Positions 16,887 to 28,315 of a DNA stretch of 64,000 nt are shown here, in pieces. The notes under the pieces are model-generated. The model saw only the letters and a list, made by a program, of their open reading frames with translations. It was not told the origin of the DNA and did no database searches. Source of the DNA: Zeimonas arvi (GTDB lineage: Bacteria; Pseudomonadota; Gammaproteobacteria; Burkholderiales; Burkholderiaceae_E); assembly GCF_008039575.1 (NCBI RefSeq), contig NZ_VDUY01000005.1:248001-312000 (forward strand). Reading direction: 5' to 3'. How positions within the stretch are numbered: position 1 is the stretch's first letter; the number at the start of each line of letters is the position of its first letter. A program made the translations under genes and the position numbers.

Positions 16887-17063
16887 TCAGTCGGCCCGCT
16901 TGGCGAAGATGAGCAGGCCGGCGCCGAGCGCCAGGACGGCGGCGGCGACCACGGTGCGCGCGACCGAGCCGCGCCAGGCAGCTTCGAGCGCGAACAGGAT
17001 CCCGGCCGCGACCACGATGCGGGCGGTGCCGGCGGTGCGCTGTGCGGGACTGAGCTGTGCCAT
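16887..17063 (-). CDS. Small two-helix membrane protein
   Basis: From ATG 17063 the gene encodes 58 residues (start MAQLSPAQRT); an upstream in-frame extension to 17135 is unlikely. Two hydrophobic helices (about residues 14-28 and 36-52) are split by a WRGS turn, and the end is positively charged. Small proteins with this look are often annotated as DUF2892- or YgaP-like, but there are no cysteines here and I cannot assign a family. It follows the unknown 393-residue protein gene by 74 bases in the same orientation only if transcription continues from the right. Confidence 0.5.
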   Translation of the reverse strand: MAQLSPAQRTAGTARIVVAAGILFALEAAWRGSVARTVVAAAVLALGAGLLIFAKRAD

Positions 17064-17183
17064 GGAGAATCCCCGGTCATGCATGGGGATCGTCCCCAGG
17101 CACTGCATCTTAGCCCCGCTTGCGCGACGATGCACAGTGACCGCGCGCGCGGGGTGACTTTCTTCGCGCGGCGGGCGGCCGGC

Positions 17184-18314
17184 TCAGCCCCGCATCGACG
17201 CCCCGGGCAGCCTTGCCACGGTCCGCTCGACCAGGCCGATCCCGTGGGCCGCGACCGTGCGCATCCAGTCCCGGCTGGCGGGGCGGAAGGCTTCGAGCAT
17301 CTCGGCCTTGATCGCGCGGCCGGCCGCGTCGCCCAGGTCGCCGTGGTGATGCAGCCAATTGTCGGACCGCATGGCGCGGATCACCCGCTCGGGCGGCCAG
17401 GTCCCGTATTCGGGGAAGGCGAAGGCGAAGCGCGCGCCGGCCGGCAGCACCGCCTGCAGGCCCAGGTCGAGCAGGCCGTTGAGCGGCGTGGAGATCGACT
17501 CGCCGGCCTGCGAGGAGCGGACCTCGCCGGCCCAGATCTCCTGCGCGAAGGCATAGGCCGGGCTGTCGAGCGGCGCGCCGCAGATCAGCTCGCAGGCGCC
17601 GGACTCGCCCAGCCCGGTGTGGAAGTCGACCCAGATCACCGTCTGGGCGGCCGCCAGGTGCTCGCGGGTCAGGTCGATCAGGTGCTGCGTGCCGGCGCTG
17701 CGCCGGTGGCCGCCGAACTGGATGCCCCGCGGGAACTTGTACTGGCCCTCGACGGCCACCTGCTGGAAGCGGCGCAGGCCCTCGCGATCGATGTAGGCCT
17801 GGATCTCGGCCCAGCGGCGCGCCTCGTTGTCGGGGTGGAGGTCGGCCGGGTTCAGGCAGTCGTAGAGCGCCTCGTAGTCGGGCGAGCACTGCCCGGGGTC
17901 GAAGGCGTCGCGGAAGTTGCGGTTCGGGTCGACGTTGTCCTCGTTCACGCGGCGGTGCCAGGCGAAGCCGTAGGGATTGTTGGCGTGCTGCAGCACGATC
18001 GCGGTGTCGGCGGCCAGCGCCAGGCGCGGCAGCAGCGCGTCGAGGGCCCAGTGCTGCAGCGCGCTGCCGGTGTAGCCCTCGACCCCGTGCGTGCCGCTGG
18101 ACAACACCAGCGCGTGCTTCGGCCGGCGCGCGCCGACGATCGCGAAGTCGAGCGCCAGGGTCTCGCCCTCGGGGCCGCGCGGCGCGATCGCGCGGGAATC
18201 GACCCGCACCGGCAGGCGGGCCGAGAGCCGGTGCAGCTTCTCGAGAAAGCGCTCGCGCGAGACGCGGTACGAGGGCTGGAAGTTGTCGGCGGGATCGGCG
18301 GGGGCGAGGGTCAT
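17184..18314 (-). CDS. DUF2817 zinc carboxypeptidase-like (M14-related) protein
   Basis: The 376-residue protein starts at ATG 18314 (MTLAPADPADNF). It shows the DUF2817 pattern of M14-like peptidases: SSGTHGVEG with the candidate zinc His-Gly...Glu, PNRNF, and WVDFHTGLG, whose His would be the third ligand. The C-terminal part has FPEYGTWPPERV with a likely catalytic Glu. Family members are predicted to cleave C-terminal amino acids or amides but are poorly characterised. It follows the PLP lyase with an apparent ATGA overlap, so the two are probably cotranscribed. Confidence 0.85.
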   Translation of the reverse strand: MTLAPADPADNFQPSYRVSRERFLEKLHRLSARLPVRVDSRAIAPRGPEGETLALDFAIVGARRPKHALVLSSGTHGVEGYTGSALQHWALDALLPRLALAADTAIVLQHANNPYGFAWHRRVNEDNVDPNRNFRDAFDPGQCSPDYEALYDCLNPADLHPDNEARRWAEIQAYIDREGLRRFQQVAVEGQYKFPRGIQFGGHRRSAGTQHLIDLTREHLAAAQTVIWVDFHTGLGESGACELICGAPLDSPAYAFAQEIWAGEVRSSQAGESISTPLNGLLDLGLQAVLPAGARFAFAFPEYGTWPPERVIRAMRSDNWLHHHGDLGDAAGRAIKAEMLEAFRPASRDWMRTVAAHGIGLVERTVARLPGASMRG

Positions 18315-19299
18315 TCGGGGCTTCCTTCGGCGGACGGGGAAAGCGTGGCGGGTCGACGTTGGCGCCGCAGACCAGCACGCCGACGCGTGCCGCGTCGTCG
18401 GGCTGCCAGGCGCCGTCGAGCAGCGCGGCGAAGGCCGCGGCCCCGCCCGGCTCGACGGCGAGCCGCAGCTCCCGCCAGAGCCAGCGCTGCGCGCGGCGGA
18501 TCGCGTCGTCGTCGACCAGCACCGACTGCGCGACGTGGCGCTGCGCGATCGGGAACATCCGCTCGCCGACCTGCGAGGCGCCCAGCGAATCCGCGGCCAG
18601 CCCGGACGGCGACACGGGCACGATCCGGCCCGCGGCCAGCGCCTCGTGCAGCGTCGGACAGGCGCGCGGCTCAACCGCGATCGCCCGGGGACCCCGGCCG
18701 CCGCCGCACCAGGCCGCGATGCCGCCGATCAGGCCGCCGCCGCCCACCGCGACCAGCAGCGCGTCGAGATCGGGGCGCTGCTGCGCCCACTCGAGCGCGA
18801 CCGTGCCCTGTCCGGCGAGGACCTCGTCCTGGTCGTAGGCGTGCACGACGAGCGCGCCGCTCCCGGCGGCGAAGGCCTGGCTGGCGGCGAAGGCTTCGGC
18901 GTAGCGCTCGCCGGCCAGGTGCAGCGTGGCGCCGAGCGCGCGCAGCCGGGCCTGCTTGGCGGCCGGGGCGGTGGCCGGCACGAAGATGTGCGCGGGCAGG
19001 CCGAGGTCGGCCGTCGCCAGCGCCACCGCGATGCCGTGGTTGCCGCCTGACGCGGCGACCACGCCGGCGCGCCGCACCTGGTCGGCCGCGGCCGGTTCTT
19101 CCATGGCCGCGAGGATCCGGTTGAAGGCGCCGCGGGCCTTGAAGGAGCCCGAGCGCTGCAGGCATTCGAGCTTCAGGTTGACGGTGCGGCCGGCGAGTTC
19201 GACGTCGATGACCGGCGTCTGGCGGACGCGGCCGGCGATGCGCCGCCAGGCTTCGCGGATCCGGTTGCGGTCGATGGCGGGATGGCTGGGTGTGGGCAT
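18311..19299 (-). pseudogene. Threonine/serine ammonia-lyase-like PLP enzyme; frame lacks its stop (probable 1-base deletion)
   Basis: The fold-type II PLP enzyme has the Schiff-base Lys54 in SGSFKARGA, a SGGNHG phosphate loop and a GGGGLIGG cofactor loop, as in threonine dehydratase and serine racemase. Around residue 318 the family end (VCGANVDP) is reached, but the frame has no stop. It runs on out of phase through the DUF2817 gene to 17110, giving 729 residues of which the last ~400 are meaningless. One extra C in the run read as GCCCC (about 18317-18320) would place TGA at 18313-18311, giving the ordinary ATGA overlap. So this is probably an intact lyase of about 328 residues hit by a deletion or sequencing error. 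Confidence 0.7.
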
Positions 19300-19680
19300 G
19301 CGGAATGGGGCAGGGTCGGCAGGGTCGCGCGCGGCTCGCCGCGCGAGGCCAGCGGCGATTATCGGTCACTCGGGAGACGCCCCGAACGTGACCGGATGCG
19401 CGGCGGGCCCGGGTGGCTCGGGTGTAATATCGCCCGTTTATCGGCCGCGGGCCGTGGGCAGGCGAGGACAGCCTGCCGCGCCCGCCGAACCAGGCATGGA
19501 ATCGCGCCTGCCCGACACGCACATCGCCGCCCGGCCCGTCGTTCGGCCCCTCTCGAGGTCCGCCGTCCGGCCTGTCGTTTGGCCCTTTCGGCCATTCGCG
19601 CAACCCTCGCGCCTCGCGCGCCTCCGGGTTGCCCACACGCGCCGCGCCGCCAGCCGTCTTCACATCACGGAGAGACTCCC
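19300..19680. other. Divergent intergenic region upstream of pckG
   Basis: No gene is supported in these 381 bases. The pckG reading frame stays open across it, but its composition and lack of a ribosome site argue against coding. A TAATAT hexamer at 19425-19430 might be a -10 element; no matching -35 was found at the usual spacing. The pckG ribosome site GGAGAG is at 19669-19674. Confidence 0.5.
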
Positions 19681-21585
<1,905 letters not shown>

Positions 21586-21635
21586 GCGCCGGGGCGGCGC
21601 GGGGCTCGCGGGGCGCCTGATCCGGACGCGCGCCG

Positions 21636-22568
21636 GTGAACGTCACGCTGCGCCAGTTCCGGTATTTCATCGCGGTGGCCGACTGCGCGTCGGTGTCGGC
21701 TGCCGCGCGCCAGCTCAACATCTCGCAGTCGGCGATCACCGCCGCCGTTCAGCAACTGGAAGACGATCTCGGCGTGCACCTTTTCGAGCGCAGCTCGCGA
21801 GGCGTCATGCTGACCCCCGACGGCCACCGCTTCCTGGCGAGCGCGCGCCGCGTCATCGCGGCGGTGGCCGACGCGACGCACGCGCTGCGCGCGCAGCCCA
21901 AGGCGCTCGAGGGGCAGCTCTCGATCGGCGTGACGCCGCTGGTGGCGGGCTACTACCTGTCGGAGCTGCTGTCGCGCTTCACCCGCGCCTGCCCGGCTGT
22001 GGAGGTGCGCGTGCTGGAGGACGAACCGCGCTTCCTGGAACACCTGCTGATCAACGGCGAGGTGGACGTCGCGATCATGATCTCCAGCGCGCTGGTCGAC
22101 CGGCAGGCGCTGTCGGTGGAGATCCTGACCCGCTCGCCGAACCGCGTGTGGCTCGCGTCGAGCCATCCGCTCGCGGCGCGCGACGACGTCTCGCTCGCGG
22201 AGGTGGCCGCCGAGCCCTTGATCGTTCTCGCCGCCGACCGGATCGACGAGGTGATGCGCGCGGTCTGGCAGCGCTACCAGCTCTCGCCCCGGGCGCTGCT
22301 GCGCACGTCCTCGCTCGAGGCGGTGCGCTCGCTGGTGGGCACGGGCATGGGCGTGACCGTGCTGCCCGACTTCGTGTATCGCCCGTGGTCGCTGGAGGCG
22401 GACCGCGTCGAGGCCCGCCCGCTGCGCGACGGCATCGCGACGCTCGACATCGGCCTCGTGTGGCGGCGCGGGCTGGAGATCGACCCGGTCACCGTGGAGT
22501 TCATCGAGGTCGCGCGCGAGCAGTCGGCCGCGCGCGCCCGGCGAGCGAGCCCCGGCGCGGCGGCCTGA
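21636..22568 (+). CDS. LysR-family transcriptional regulator
   Basis: The 310-residue LysR regulator starts at GTG 21636; no ATG is suitable. The N-terminal helix-turn-helix is clear (SVSAAARQLNISQSAITAAV at 19-38, followed by QQLEDDLGVHLFERS). The C-terminal periplasmic-binding-like effector domain occupies about residues 90-295. It lies directly upstream of, and in the same direction as, the Ydc-type polyamine transporter genes, so it probably controls that operon, perhaps in response to a polyamine or its catabolite. Inverted repeats in the 208 bases that follow are operator candidates. Confidence 0.9.
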   Translation: MNVTLRQFRYFIAVADCASVSAAARQLNISQSAITAAVQQLEDDLGVHLFERSSRGVMLTPDGHRFLASARRVIAAVADATHALRAQPKALEGQLSIGVTPLVAGYYLSELLSRFTRACPAVEVRVLEDEPRFLEHLLINGEVDVAIMISSALVDRQALSVEILTRSPNRVWLASSHPLAARDDVSLAEVAAEPLIVLAADRIDEVMRAVWQRYQLSPRALLRTSSLEAVRSLVGTGMGVTVLPDFVYRPWSLEADRVEARPLRDGIATLDIGLVWRRGLEIDPVTVEFIEVAREQSAARARRASPGAAA

Positions 22569-22639
22569 CCCGGCGGGCTGATCCGGCCGCCTGACCCGCC
22601 TGCCTGGCGTGCCTGCCTGAGCGCCCGTTTGCTCGCTGA

Positions 22640-22681
22640 CATCTGATTTTCCGATGGCGCGCCGCTGAAATATTGAATTTC
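22640..22681. promoter_or_regulatory. Candidate operator region before the polyamine operon
   Basis: The region is much more AT-rich than its surroundings. It holds CATC-9-GATG at 22640-22656 and GAAAT-ATTGA-ATTTC at 22667-22681, both inverted repeats of the size recognised by LysR regulators. No convincing -35/-10 pair was found. Regulation by the LysR gene just upstream is inference. Confidence 0.4.
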
Positions 22682-22776
22682 TTTTGCTGCGCTGCTCACT
22701 GATAGCGTCCTGCTCACTCCGGGTGCGTCCCGGCGAGGCACGACCTTCCGTCAGCAGGTCCAGAGGAGATCAGCAC

Positions 22777-23958
22777 ATGGCACTCGAACTCGGCAAGCAC
22801 ACCGTCGCCTGGGCGGCCGCGATCGCGGCGGCAGGGCTGGCGATCGGCACGGTCTCGGCACAGCCGAAGATGATCCAGAAGCTCGGCAAGGGCGAGGGCG
22901 CGGTCGACATCGTCGCGTGGCCCGGCTACATCGAGCGCGGCGCCACCGACAAGAAGTTCGACTGGGTGACCGACTTCGAGAAGAAGACCGGCTGCAAGGT
23001 CAACGTGAAGACCGCGGGCACTTCCGACGAAATGGTCGCGCTGATGAACGAGGGCGGCTTCGACCTCGTCACCGCCTCCGGCGACGCGAGCATGCGGCTG
23101 ATCGCCGGCAAGCGGGTGCAGCCGATCAACCTGGACCTCGTGCCCTCGTACAAGACGATCGACCCCCGCCTGCAGAAGGCGCCGTGGCACTACGTGAACG
23201 GCGCGCACTACGGCGTTCCGTACCAGTGGGGCTACAACGTGCTGATGTACAACACCAAGACCTTCGGGAGCCAGCCCCCGGATTCATGGAAGGTGGTGTT
23301 CGAAGAGATGACCCTGCCCGACGGCAAGTCGAACAAGGGCCGCGTGCAGGCCTTCGACGGGCCGATCTACATCGCCGACGCCGCGCTGTACCTGATGGCC
23401 ACCCGGCCCGAGCTCGGCATCAAGGACCCTTACGAGCTCAACGAGGACCAGTACAAGGCGGCGCTCACGCTGCTGCGCGCGCAGCGCAAGATCGTCGCGC
23501 GCTACTGGCACGACGCCTTCGTGCAGATCGATGATTTCACCAACGAGGGCGTGGTCGCATCGTCGTCCTGGGGCTTCCAGGCCAACGTGCTGAAATCGAA
23601 GAACGCGCCGATCGCCACCGTGGTGCCGAAGGAGGGCGCGAGCGGCTGGGCCGACACCACGATGCTGCATGCCGAGGCGAAGAATCCGAACTGCGCGTAC
23701 ATGTGGCTCGAGCATTCGATCAACACGAAGCTGCAGGGCGACCTCGCCGCCTGGTTCGGCTCGGTGCCGGTGGTGCTCGACGCGTGCAAGGGCAACCCGC
23801 TGCTCGGCGAGAAGGGCTGCGAGAACAACGGCCTGGGCGCTTTCGAGCGGATCCGCTTCTGGAAGACCCCGGTCAGCAAGTGCGCCACCCAGCCCAATGG
23901 CTGCGTGCCCTACCACCGCTGGGTGACCGACTACATCGCGATCCTCGGCGGGCGCTGA
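22777..23958 (+). CDS. ydcS: Polyamine ABC transporter periplasmic binding protein, YdcS type
   Basis: The 393-residue solute-binding protein is exported to the periplasm; its signal peptide ends near residue 27 (TVSAQ). ATG 22777 has GAGGAG upstream. The mature part resembles YdcS/PotF: IVAWPGYIERGA, DFEKKTGCKV, YDLVTASGDA-like segment and YGVPYQWGYNVLMYN. Close residues to the PotD/PotF polyamine pocket are plausible but not verified. With the ATPase, two permeases and the aminobutyraldehyde dehydrogenase behind it, putrescine or a close polyamine is the likely ligand. Confidence 0.9.
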   Translation: MALELGKHTVAWAAAIAAAGLAIGTVSAQPKMIQKLGKGEGAVDIVAWPGYIERGATDKKFDWVTDFEKKTGCKVNVKTAGTSDEMVALMNEGGFDLVTASGDASMRLIAGKRVQPINLDLVPSYKTIDPRLQKAPWHYVNGAHYGVPYQWGYNVLMYNTKTFGSQPPDSWKVVFEEMTLPDGKSNKGRVQAFDGPIYIADAALYLMATRPELGIKDPYELNEDQYKAALTLLRAQRKIVARYWHDAFVQIDDFTNEGVVASSSWGFQANVLKSKNAPIATVVPKEGASGWADTTMLHAEAKNPNCAYMWLEHSINTKLQGDLAAWFGSVPVVLDACKGNPLLGEKGCENNGLGAFERIRFWKTPVSKCATQPNGCVPYHRWVTDYIAILGGR

Positions 23959-23961
23959 TTC

Positions 23962-23983
23962 CCGGGCGGCACCCGCCGCCCGG
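23962..23983 (+). promoter_or_regulatory. Intercistronic hairpin after the binding-protein gene
   Basis: A perfect 9-bp stem (CCGGGCGGC at 23962-23970, GCCGCCCGG at 23975-23983) with an ACCC loop sits 3 bases after the ydcS stop codon. There is no T tract. Such hairpins behind solute-binding genes commonly stabilise the upstream mRNA or attenuate readthrough, giving more binding protein than membrane parts. That role is inferred. Confidence 0.6.
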
Positions 23984-24045
23984 CGCCGCGACCGCGCCGC
24001 GACGGGGCCTCGGGCCCGCGCGGCGCTCCTCCTCCTGCAACGAGC

Positions 24046-25041
24046 ATGACCACCGCAGCAGTCAGCCTCGAGGACATCGTCGTCGAGTTCGGGACGGTGC
24101 GCGCCGTCGACGGCGTGAGCCTCGAGATCCGGCCCGGCGAGTTCTTCACGCTGCTGGGCCCCTCGGGCTCGGGCAAGACCACCTGCCTGCGCCTGATCGG
24201 CGGTTTCCAGTACCCCACCCGGGGCCGCGTGCTGATCGATGGCCAGGACGCCACGCGCCTGCCGCCCTACGCGCGCGACGTGAACACGGTGTTCCAGGAC
24301 TACGCGCTCTTTCCGCACATGAACGTGCGCGACAACGTCGCCTACGGGCTGATGGTGCGCGGCATTCCGAAGGGGGCGCGCCACGCCCGGGCCGATCGCC
24401 TGCTCGAGCAGGTCCGGCTGTCCGGCGTGGGCGACCGGCGCCCCTCGCAGCTGTCGGGTGGCCAGCGCCAGCGCGTCGCGCTGGCCCGCGCGCTGGTCAA
24501 CGAGCCCAAGGTGCTGCTGCTCGACGAGCCGCTCGGCGCGCTCGACCTGAAGCTGCGCGAGCAGATGCAGGCCGAACTCAAGGCGCTGCAGCGGCGCCTC
24601 GGCATCACCTTCGTGTTCGTCACGCACGACCAGCACGAGGCGCTCTCGATGAGCGACCGCATCGGCGTGTTCAGCCAGGGGCGGATCGAGCAGGTCGGCT
24701 CGCCGCGCGAGGTCTACGAGCGCCCGGCCACCCGCTTCGTGGCCGAGTTCGTGGGCGCCGCCAACCTGATCGAGGGGGAGGCCGCGCGCCGCTACGCCGA
24801 CGGCGCGGCCTGCGCGCTGCTGCGCCCCGAGCGCATCCGGGTCGGCGCGGCGCAGGACGCGCGCGCGACCGGCCGGGTCGCGAGCGTGCACTACTACGGC
24901 GCGTTCAGCCGCATCGCGGTGGACTGCGGCGACGCGACGCTGGAGGTCGACAGCCCGAACGCCGCCGGCCCGGCGGTCGAGCCGGGGCAGCAGGTCCACC
25001 TTCACTGGCAGCCCGACGCGATTCACGCGATCCCCGCCTGA
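24046..25041 (+). CDS. ydcT: Polyamine ABC transporter ATP-binding protein, YdcT/PotA type
   Basis: The 331-residue ATPase energises uptake by the two permeases that follow. It has Walker A GPSGSGKT, Q-loop in VFQDYALFPHM, signature LSGGQRQR, Walker B VLLLDEPLGALD and the switch His in FVTHDQHEA. The C-terminal ~80 residues form a TOBE domain (LLRPERIRVG), as in PotA. It follows ydcS after a hairpin, and the next gene starts four bases after its stop. Confidence 0.95.
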   Translation: MTTAAVSLEDIVVEFGTVRAVDGVSLEIRPGEFFTLLGPSGSGKTTCLRLIGGFQYPTRGRVLIDGQDATRLPPYARDVNTVFQDYALFPHMNVRDNVAYGLMVRGIPKGARHARADRLLEQVRLSGVGDRRPSQLSGGQRQRVALARALVNEPKVLLLDEPLGALDLKLREQMQAELKALQRRLGITFVFVTHDQHEALSMSDRIGVFSQGRIEQVGSPREVYERPATRFVAEFVGAANLIEGEAARRYADGAACALLRPERIRVGAAQDARATGRVASVHYYGAFSRIAVDCGDATLEVDSPNAAGPAVEPGQQVHLHWQPDAIHAIPA

Positions 25042-25045
25042 GCCG

Positions 25046-25999
25046 ATGAACACCGCCGCCGTCACCGCTCCCGCCGCCGGCTGGCCGCGCCTGCGCCGCG
25101 GCATCTCCGATGCGCTGCTCGCGCGCCGGGGCCGCCTGCTCGCGCTGCTGCTGGTGCCGCCGATGCTGTGGCTGGGCGTGCTGTACCTGGGCTCGCTGCT
25201 GGCGCTGCTGGCCAACAGCTTCTTCGGGCTCGACGAATTCACCGGCCAGGTGTCCTACGACGCGCTGACGCTGAAGAACTTCGTCGACATCTTCTCGCCG
25301 GCCAACCGCGACGTGATCCTGCGCACGGTGGCGATGGCGCTCGCGGTCACGTTGGCCTGCGCGGCGATCGGCTTCCCGATAGCCTACTTCATGGCGCGTT
25401 ACACGACCGGCGCGACCAAGGCGGCGTGCTACATCCTGGTGATGCTGCCGCTGTGGTCGAGCTACCTGGTGCGCCTGTACGCATGGAAGCTGCTGCTCGC
25501 CAGGGAGGGCGCGGTGAACTGGGTGCTCGGCCAGCTGCACCTGGCCTGGCTGGTCGAGGGGCTGCTCGCGCTGCCGGTGGTGGGCGGGCCCTCGCTGTCG
25601 TTCTCGCCGCTGGGCACCTTCCTGGTGTTCGTGTACCTGTGGCTGCCCTTCATGATCCTGCCGATCCAGGCGGCGGTGGAGCGCATCCCGCACACCGTGA
25701 TCGAGGCCTCGGGCGACCTCGGGGCGCACGGCGGGGCCACCTTCCGCCACGTGATCCTGCCGATGGCGCTGCCAGGGGTGATCGCGGGCTCGATCTTCAC
25801 CTTCTCGCTCACGCTCGGCGACTACATCGTGCCGGGCGTGATCGGCGACTCGCGGCTCTTCATCGGGCAGGTGGTCTACATGCAGCAGGGCGTCGCGGGC
25901 AACGTGCCCTTCGCGGCCGCGTTCTCGCTGGTGCCGATCGCGGTGATCGCCGTTTACCTCTGGCTGGCCAAGCGCAAGGGGGCCTTCGATGCGCTCTGA
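25046..25999 (+). CDS. ydcU: Polyamine ABC transporter permease, YdcU/PotB type
   Basis: The 317-residue inner-membrane permease has about six transmembrane helices. The EAA coupling motif near residue 220 reads [25 protein letters not shown], which contacts the ATPase. The order after the PotA-type gene and before a smaller permease matches PotABC and YdcTUV operons. It overlaps the next gene by 11 bases, pointing to translational coupling. Confidence 0.92.
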   Translation: MNTAAVTAPAAGWPRLRRGISDALLARRGRLLALLLVPPMLWLGVLYLGSLLALLANSFFGLDEFTGQVSYDALTLKNFVDIFSPANRDVILRTVAMALAVTLACAAIGFPIAYFMARYTTGATKAACYILVMLPLWSSYLVRLYAWKLLLAREGAVNWVLGQLHLAWLVEGLLALPVVGGPSLSFSPLGTFLVFVYLWLPFMILPIQAAVERIPHTVIEASGDLGAHGGATFRHVILPMALPGVIAGSIFTFSLTLGDYIVPGVIGDSRLFIGQVVYMQQGVAGNVPFAAAFSLVPIAVIAVYLWLAKRKGAFDAL

Positions 26000-26801
26000 C
26001 CGCCCCCGCGCCGGCTGGCCGCTGAAGCTCGCCGCCCTGGGCGGCTTCCTGTTCCTGCACGTGCCGCTGGCGCTGATCCTGCTGTACGCGTTCTCGTCGG
26101 AGGACAAGTCCTACCAGTTCCCCCCGCCGGGGCTCACCACCGAGTGGTTCGCGGTGGCGTTCGGGCGCCAGGACGTGTGGGACGCGATCTGGCTGTCGCT
26201 CAAGGTGGCCGCCTGGGCCACCGCGATCGCGATGGTGCTCGGCTCGCTGGTGGCCGGGGCGCTCGCGCGCGCGCGCTTCTTCGGGCGCGAGGCGATCTCG
26301 CTGCTGATCATCCTGCCGATCGCATTGCCCGGCATCATCACCGGCATCGCGCTGCGCTCGGGCTTCAACGCGCTCGACATTCCCTTCTCGTTCTGGACGA
26401 TCGTGATCGGCCACGCCACCTTCTGCGTGGTGGTGGTCTACAACAACGCGGTCGCGCGGCTGAGGCGCACCAGCCCCTCGCTGATCGAGGCCTCGATGGA
26501 CCTCGGCGCCGACGGCCTGCAGACGCTTCGCCACGTGATCCTGCCGCAGCTCGGCACCGCGCTGCTCGCGGGCGGGATGCTCGCGTTCGCGCTCTCGTTC
26601 GACGAGGTGATCGTCACCACCTTCACCGCCGGGCAGCAGACGACGCTGCCGATCTGGATGCTCAACGAGCTGGTGCGCCCGCGCCAGCGGCCGGTCACCA
26701 ACGTGGTCGCGGTGATCATCATCGCCGTCACCTTCTTCCCGATCCTGGCCGCCTACTTCCTGACCCGCGAGGGCGAGCACGCGTCCGGCAGCGGCAAGTA
26801 G
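25989..26801 (+). CDS. ydcV: Polyamine ABC transporter permease, YdcV/PotC type
   Basis: The 270-residue second permease has an N-terminal helix ([20 protein letters not shown]) and further helices up to about residue 260. Its EAA motif reads [21 protein letters not shown] near residue 160. With YdcU it forms the membrane channel. The ATG lies inside the 3' end of ydcU. Confidence 0.92.
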   Translation: MRSDRPRAGWPLKLAALGGFLFLHVPLALILLYAFSSEDKSYQFPPPGLTTEWFAVAFGRQDVWDAIWLSLKVAAWATAIAMVLGSLVAGALARARFFGREAISLLIILPIALPGIITGIALRSGFNALDIPFSFWTIVIGHATFCVVVVYNNAVARLRRTSPSLIEASMDLGADGLQTLRHVILPQLGTALLAGGMLAFALSFDEVIVTTFTAGQQTTLPIWMLNELVRPRQRPVTNVVAVIIIAVTFFPILAAYFLTREGEHASGSGK

Positions 26802-26849
26802 CCGCGCCCCACCGACACCGAGAACCACCCGCACTCACAGGAGAACGCG

Positions 26850-28304
26850 ATGGACATGAAACCCAACCCGGCGCTGGCGTTGCCCACCGAGCTGCTGATC
26901 GACGGACAGTTCGTGGCCGGCGAGGGCCGGGTCGAGGCGATCCTGAACCCGGCGACCGGCCAGCCGATCGCGCAGGTGGCCGAGGCCTCGATCGACCAGG
27001 TAAGCCGGGCGGTGGCTGCCGCGCACCGCGCATTCGACAGCTGGTCGGAGACCACGCCCGCCGAGCGCAGCGCGATGCTGCTCAGGCTCGCCTCGGCGAT
27101 CGAGGACCGGGCCGAGGAGTTCGCGCGCATCGAGTCGATGAACACCGGCAAGCCCTACGCGCGCGCGCTCGCCGACGAGATCCCCGCGATCGTCGACTGC
27201 TACCGCTTCTTCGCGGGCGCCGCGCGCTGCATGCACGGCTCGGCGACGAACGAGTACCTGGCCGGGCACACGAGCATGATCCGCCGCGATCCGATCGGCG
27301 TGGTCGCGTCGATCGCGCCGTGGAACTACCCGCTGATGATGGCCGCCTGGAAGCTCGCGCCCGCGCTGGCCGCCGGCAACACCGTGGTGATCAAGCCTTC
27401 CGAGCAGACGCCGCTCACCACGCTGCGGCTGGCGCAGCTGATGGCCGGGATCTTTCCCCGGGGCGTGGTCAACGTGGTGTGCGGCCGTGGGGACACGGTG
27501 GGCCAGCCGTTGGTCGACCACCCGCTGGTGCGGATGGTCTCGCTCACCGGCGACGTGGCCACCGGCCAGAAGATCCTGCAGGCCGCCGCGCGCACGCTCA
27601 AGCGCACGCACCTGGAGCTGGGCGGGAAGGCGCCGGTGCTGGTCTTCGACGACGCGGACATCGCCGAGGTGGTGGAGGGCATCAAGGTCTTCGGCTACTA
27701 CAACGCCGGGCAGGACTGCACGGCGGCCTGCCGCGTGTACGCGGGTGCGAAGATCTACGATCGCTTCGTCGCGGAGCTCAGCTCGGCGGTGGCCTCGATC
27801 AAGGTGGGCCCGCAGCACGAGGAGGGCGTGGAGGTCGGGCCGCTGATCACCGACCGGCAGCGCAGCCGCGTGGCCAGCTTCGTGGAGCGTGCAGGCATGG
27901 CCGGGCACATGGAAGTGACCACCGGCGGCAAGGTGCGCGCGGGCGGCGGCTTCTTCTACGAGCCGACGGTGATCGCGGGCGCGCGCCAGGAAGACGAGAT
28001 CGTGCGCCGCGAGGTGTTCGGCCCGGTGGTCTCGGTGACGCGCTTCGCCGACACCGAGCAGGCGATCGCCTGGGCGAACGATTCCGACTACGGGCTGGCG
28101 TCGTCGGTGTGGACCGCCGACATCCGCAAGGCGATGCGGGTGGCGAAGAAGCTGCAGTACGGCTGCACCTGGATCAACACGCACTTCATGCTCGCCAACG
28201 AGATGCCGCACGGCGGCCTCAAGAGCTCGGGCTACGGCAAGGACATGTCGATGTACGCGCTGGAGGACTACACTGCGGTGCGTCACGTGATGACCAGGCT
28301 CTGA
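26850..28304 (+). CDS. patD: Gamma-aminobutyraldehyde dehydrogenase, PatD/YdcW type
   Basis: The 484-residue NAD-dependent aldehyde dehydrogenase would oxidise 4-aminobutanal (from putrescine deamination) to GABA. The family cofactor and active-site segments are present: [20 protein letters not shown], the Glu in LELGGK and the catalytic Cys290 in [11 protein letters not shown]. PatD-type marks such as [21 protein letters not shown] are clear. It lies 48 bases after the permease gene, as ydcW follows ydcSTUV in E. coli, and just before the aminotransferase that produces its substrate. Confidence 0.9.
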   Translation: MDMKPNPALALPTELLIDGQFVAGEGRVEAILNPATGQPIAQVAEASIDQVSRAVAAAHRAFDSWSETTPAERSAMLLRLASAIEDRAEEFARIESMNTGKPYARALADEIPAIVDCYRFFAGAARCMHGSATNEYLAGHTSMIRRDPIGVVASIAPWNYPLMMAAWKLAPALAAGNTVVIKPSEQTPLTTLRLAQLMAGIFPRGVVNVVCGRGDTVGQPLVDHPLVRMVSLTGDVATGQKILQAAARTLKRTHLELGGKAPVLVFDDADIAEVVEGIKVFGYYNAGQDCTAACRVYAGAKIYDRFVAELSSAVASIKVGPQHEEGVEVGPLITDRQRSRVASFVERAGMAGHMEVTTGGKVRAGGGFFYEPTVIAGARQEDEIVRREVFGPVVSVTRFADTEQAIAWANDSDYGLASSVWTADIRKAMRVAKKLQYGCTWINTHFMLANEMPHGGLKSSGYGKDMSMYALEDYTAVRHVMTRL

Positions 28305-28315
28305 GGAGGCGCGCC

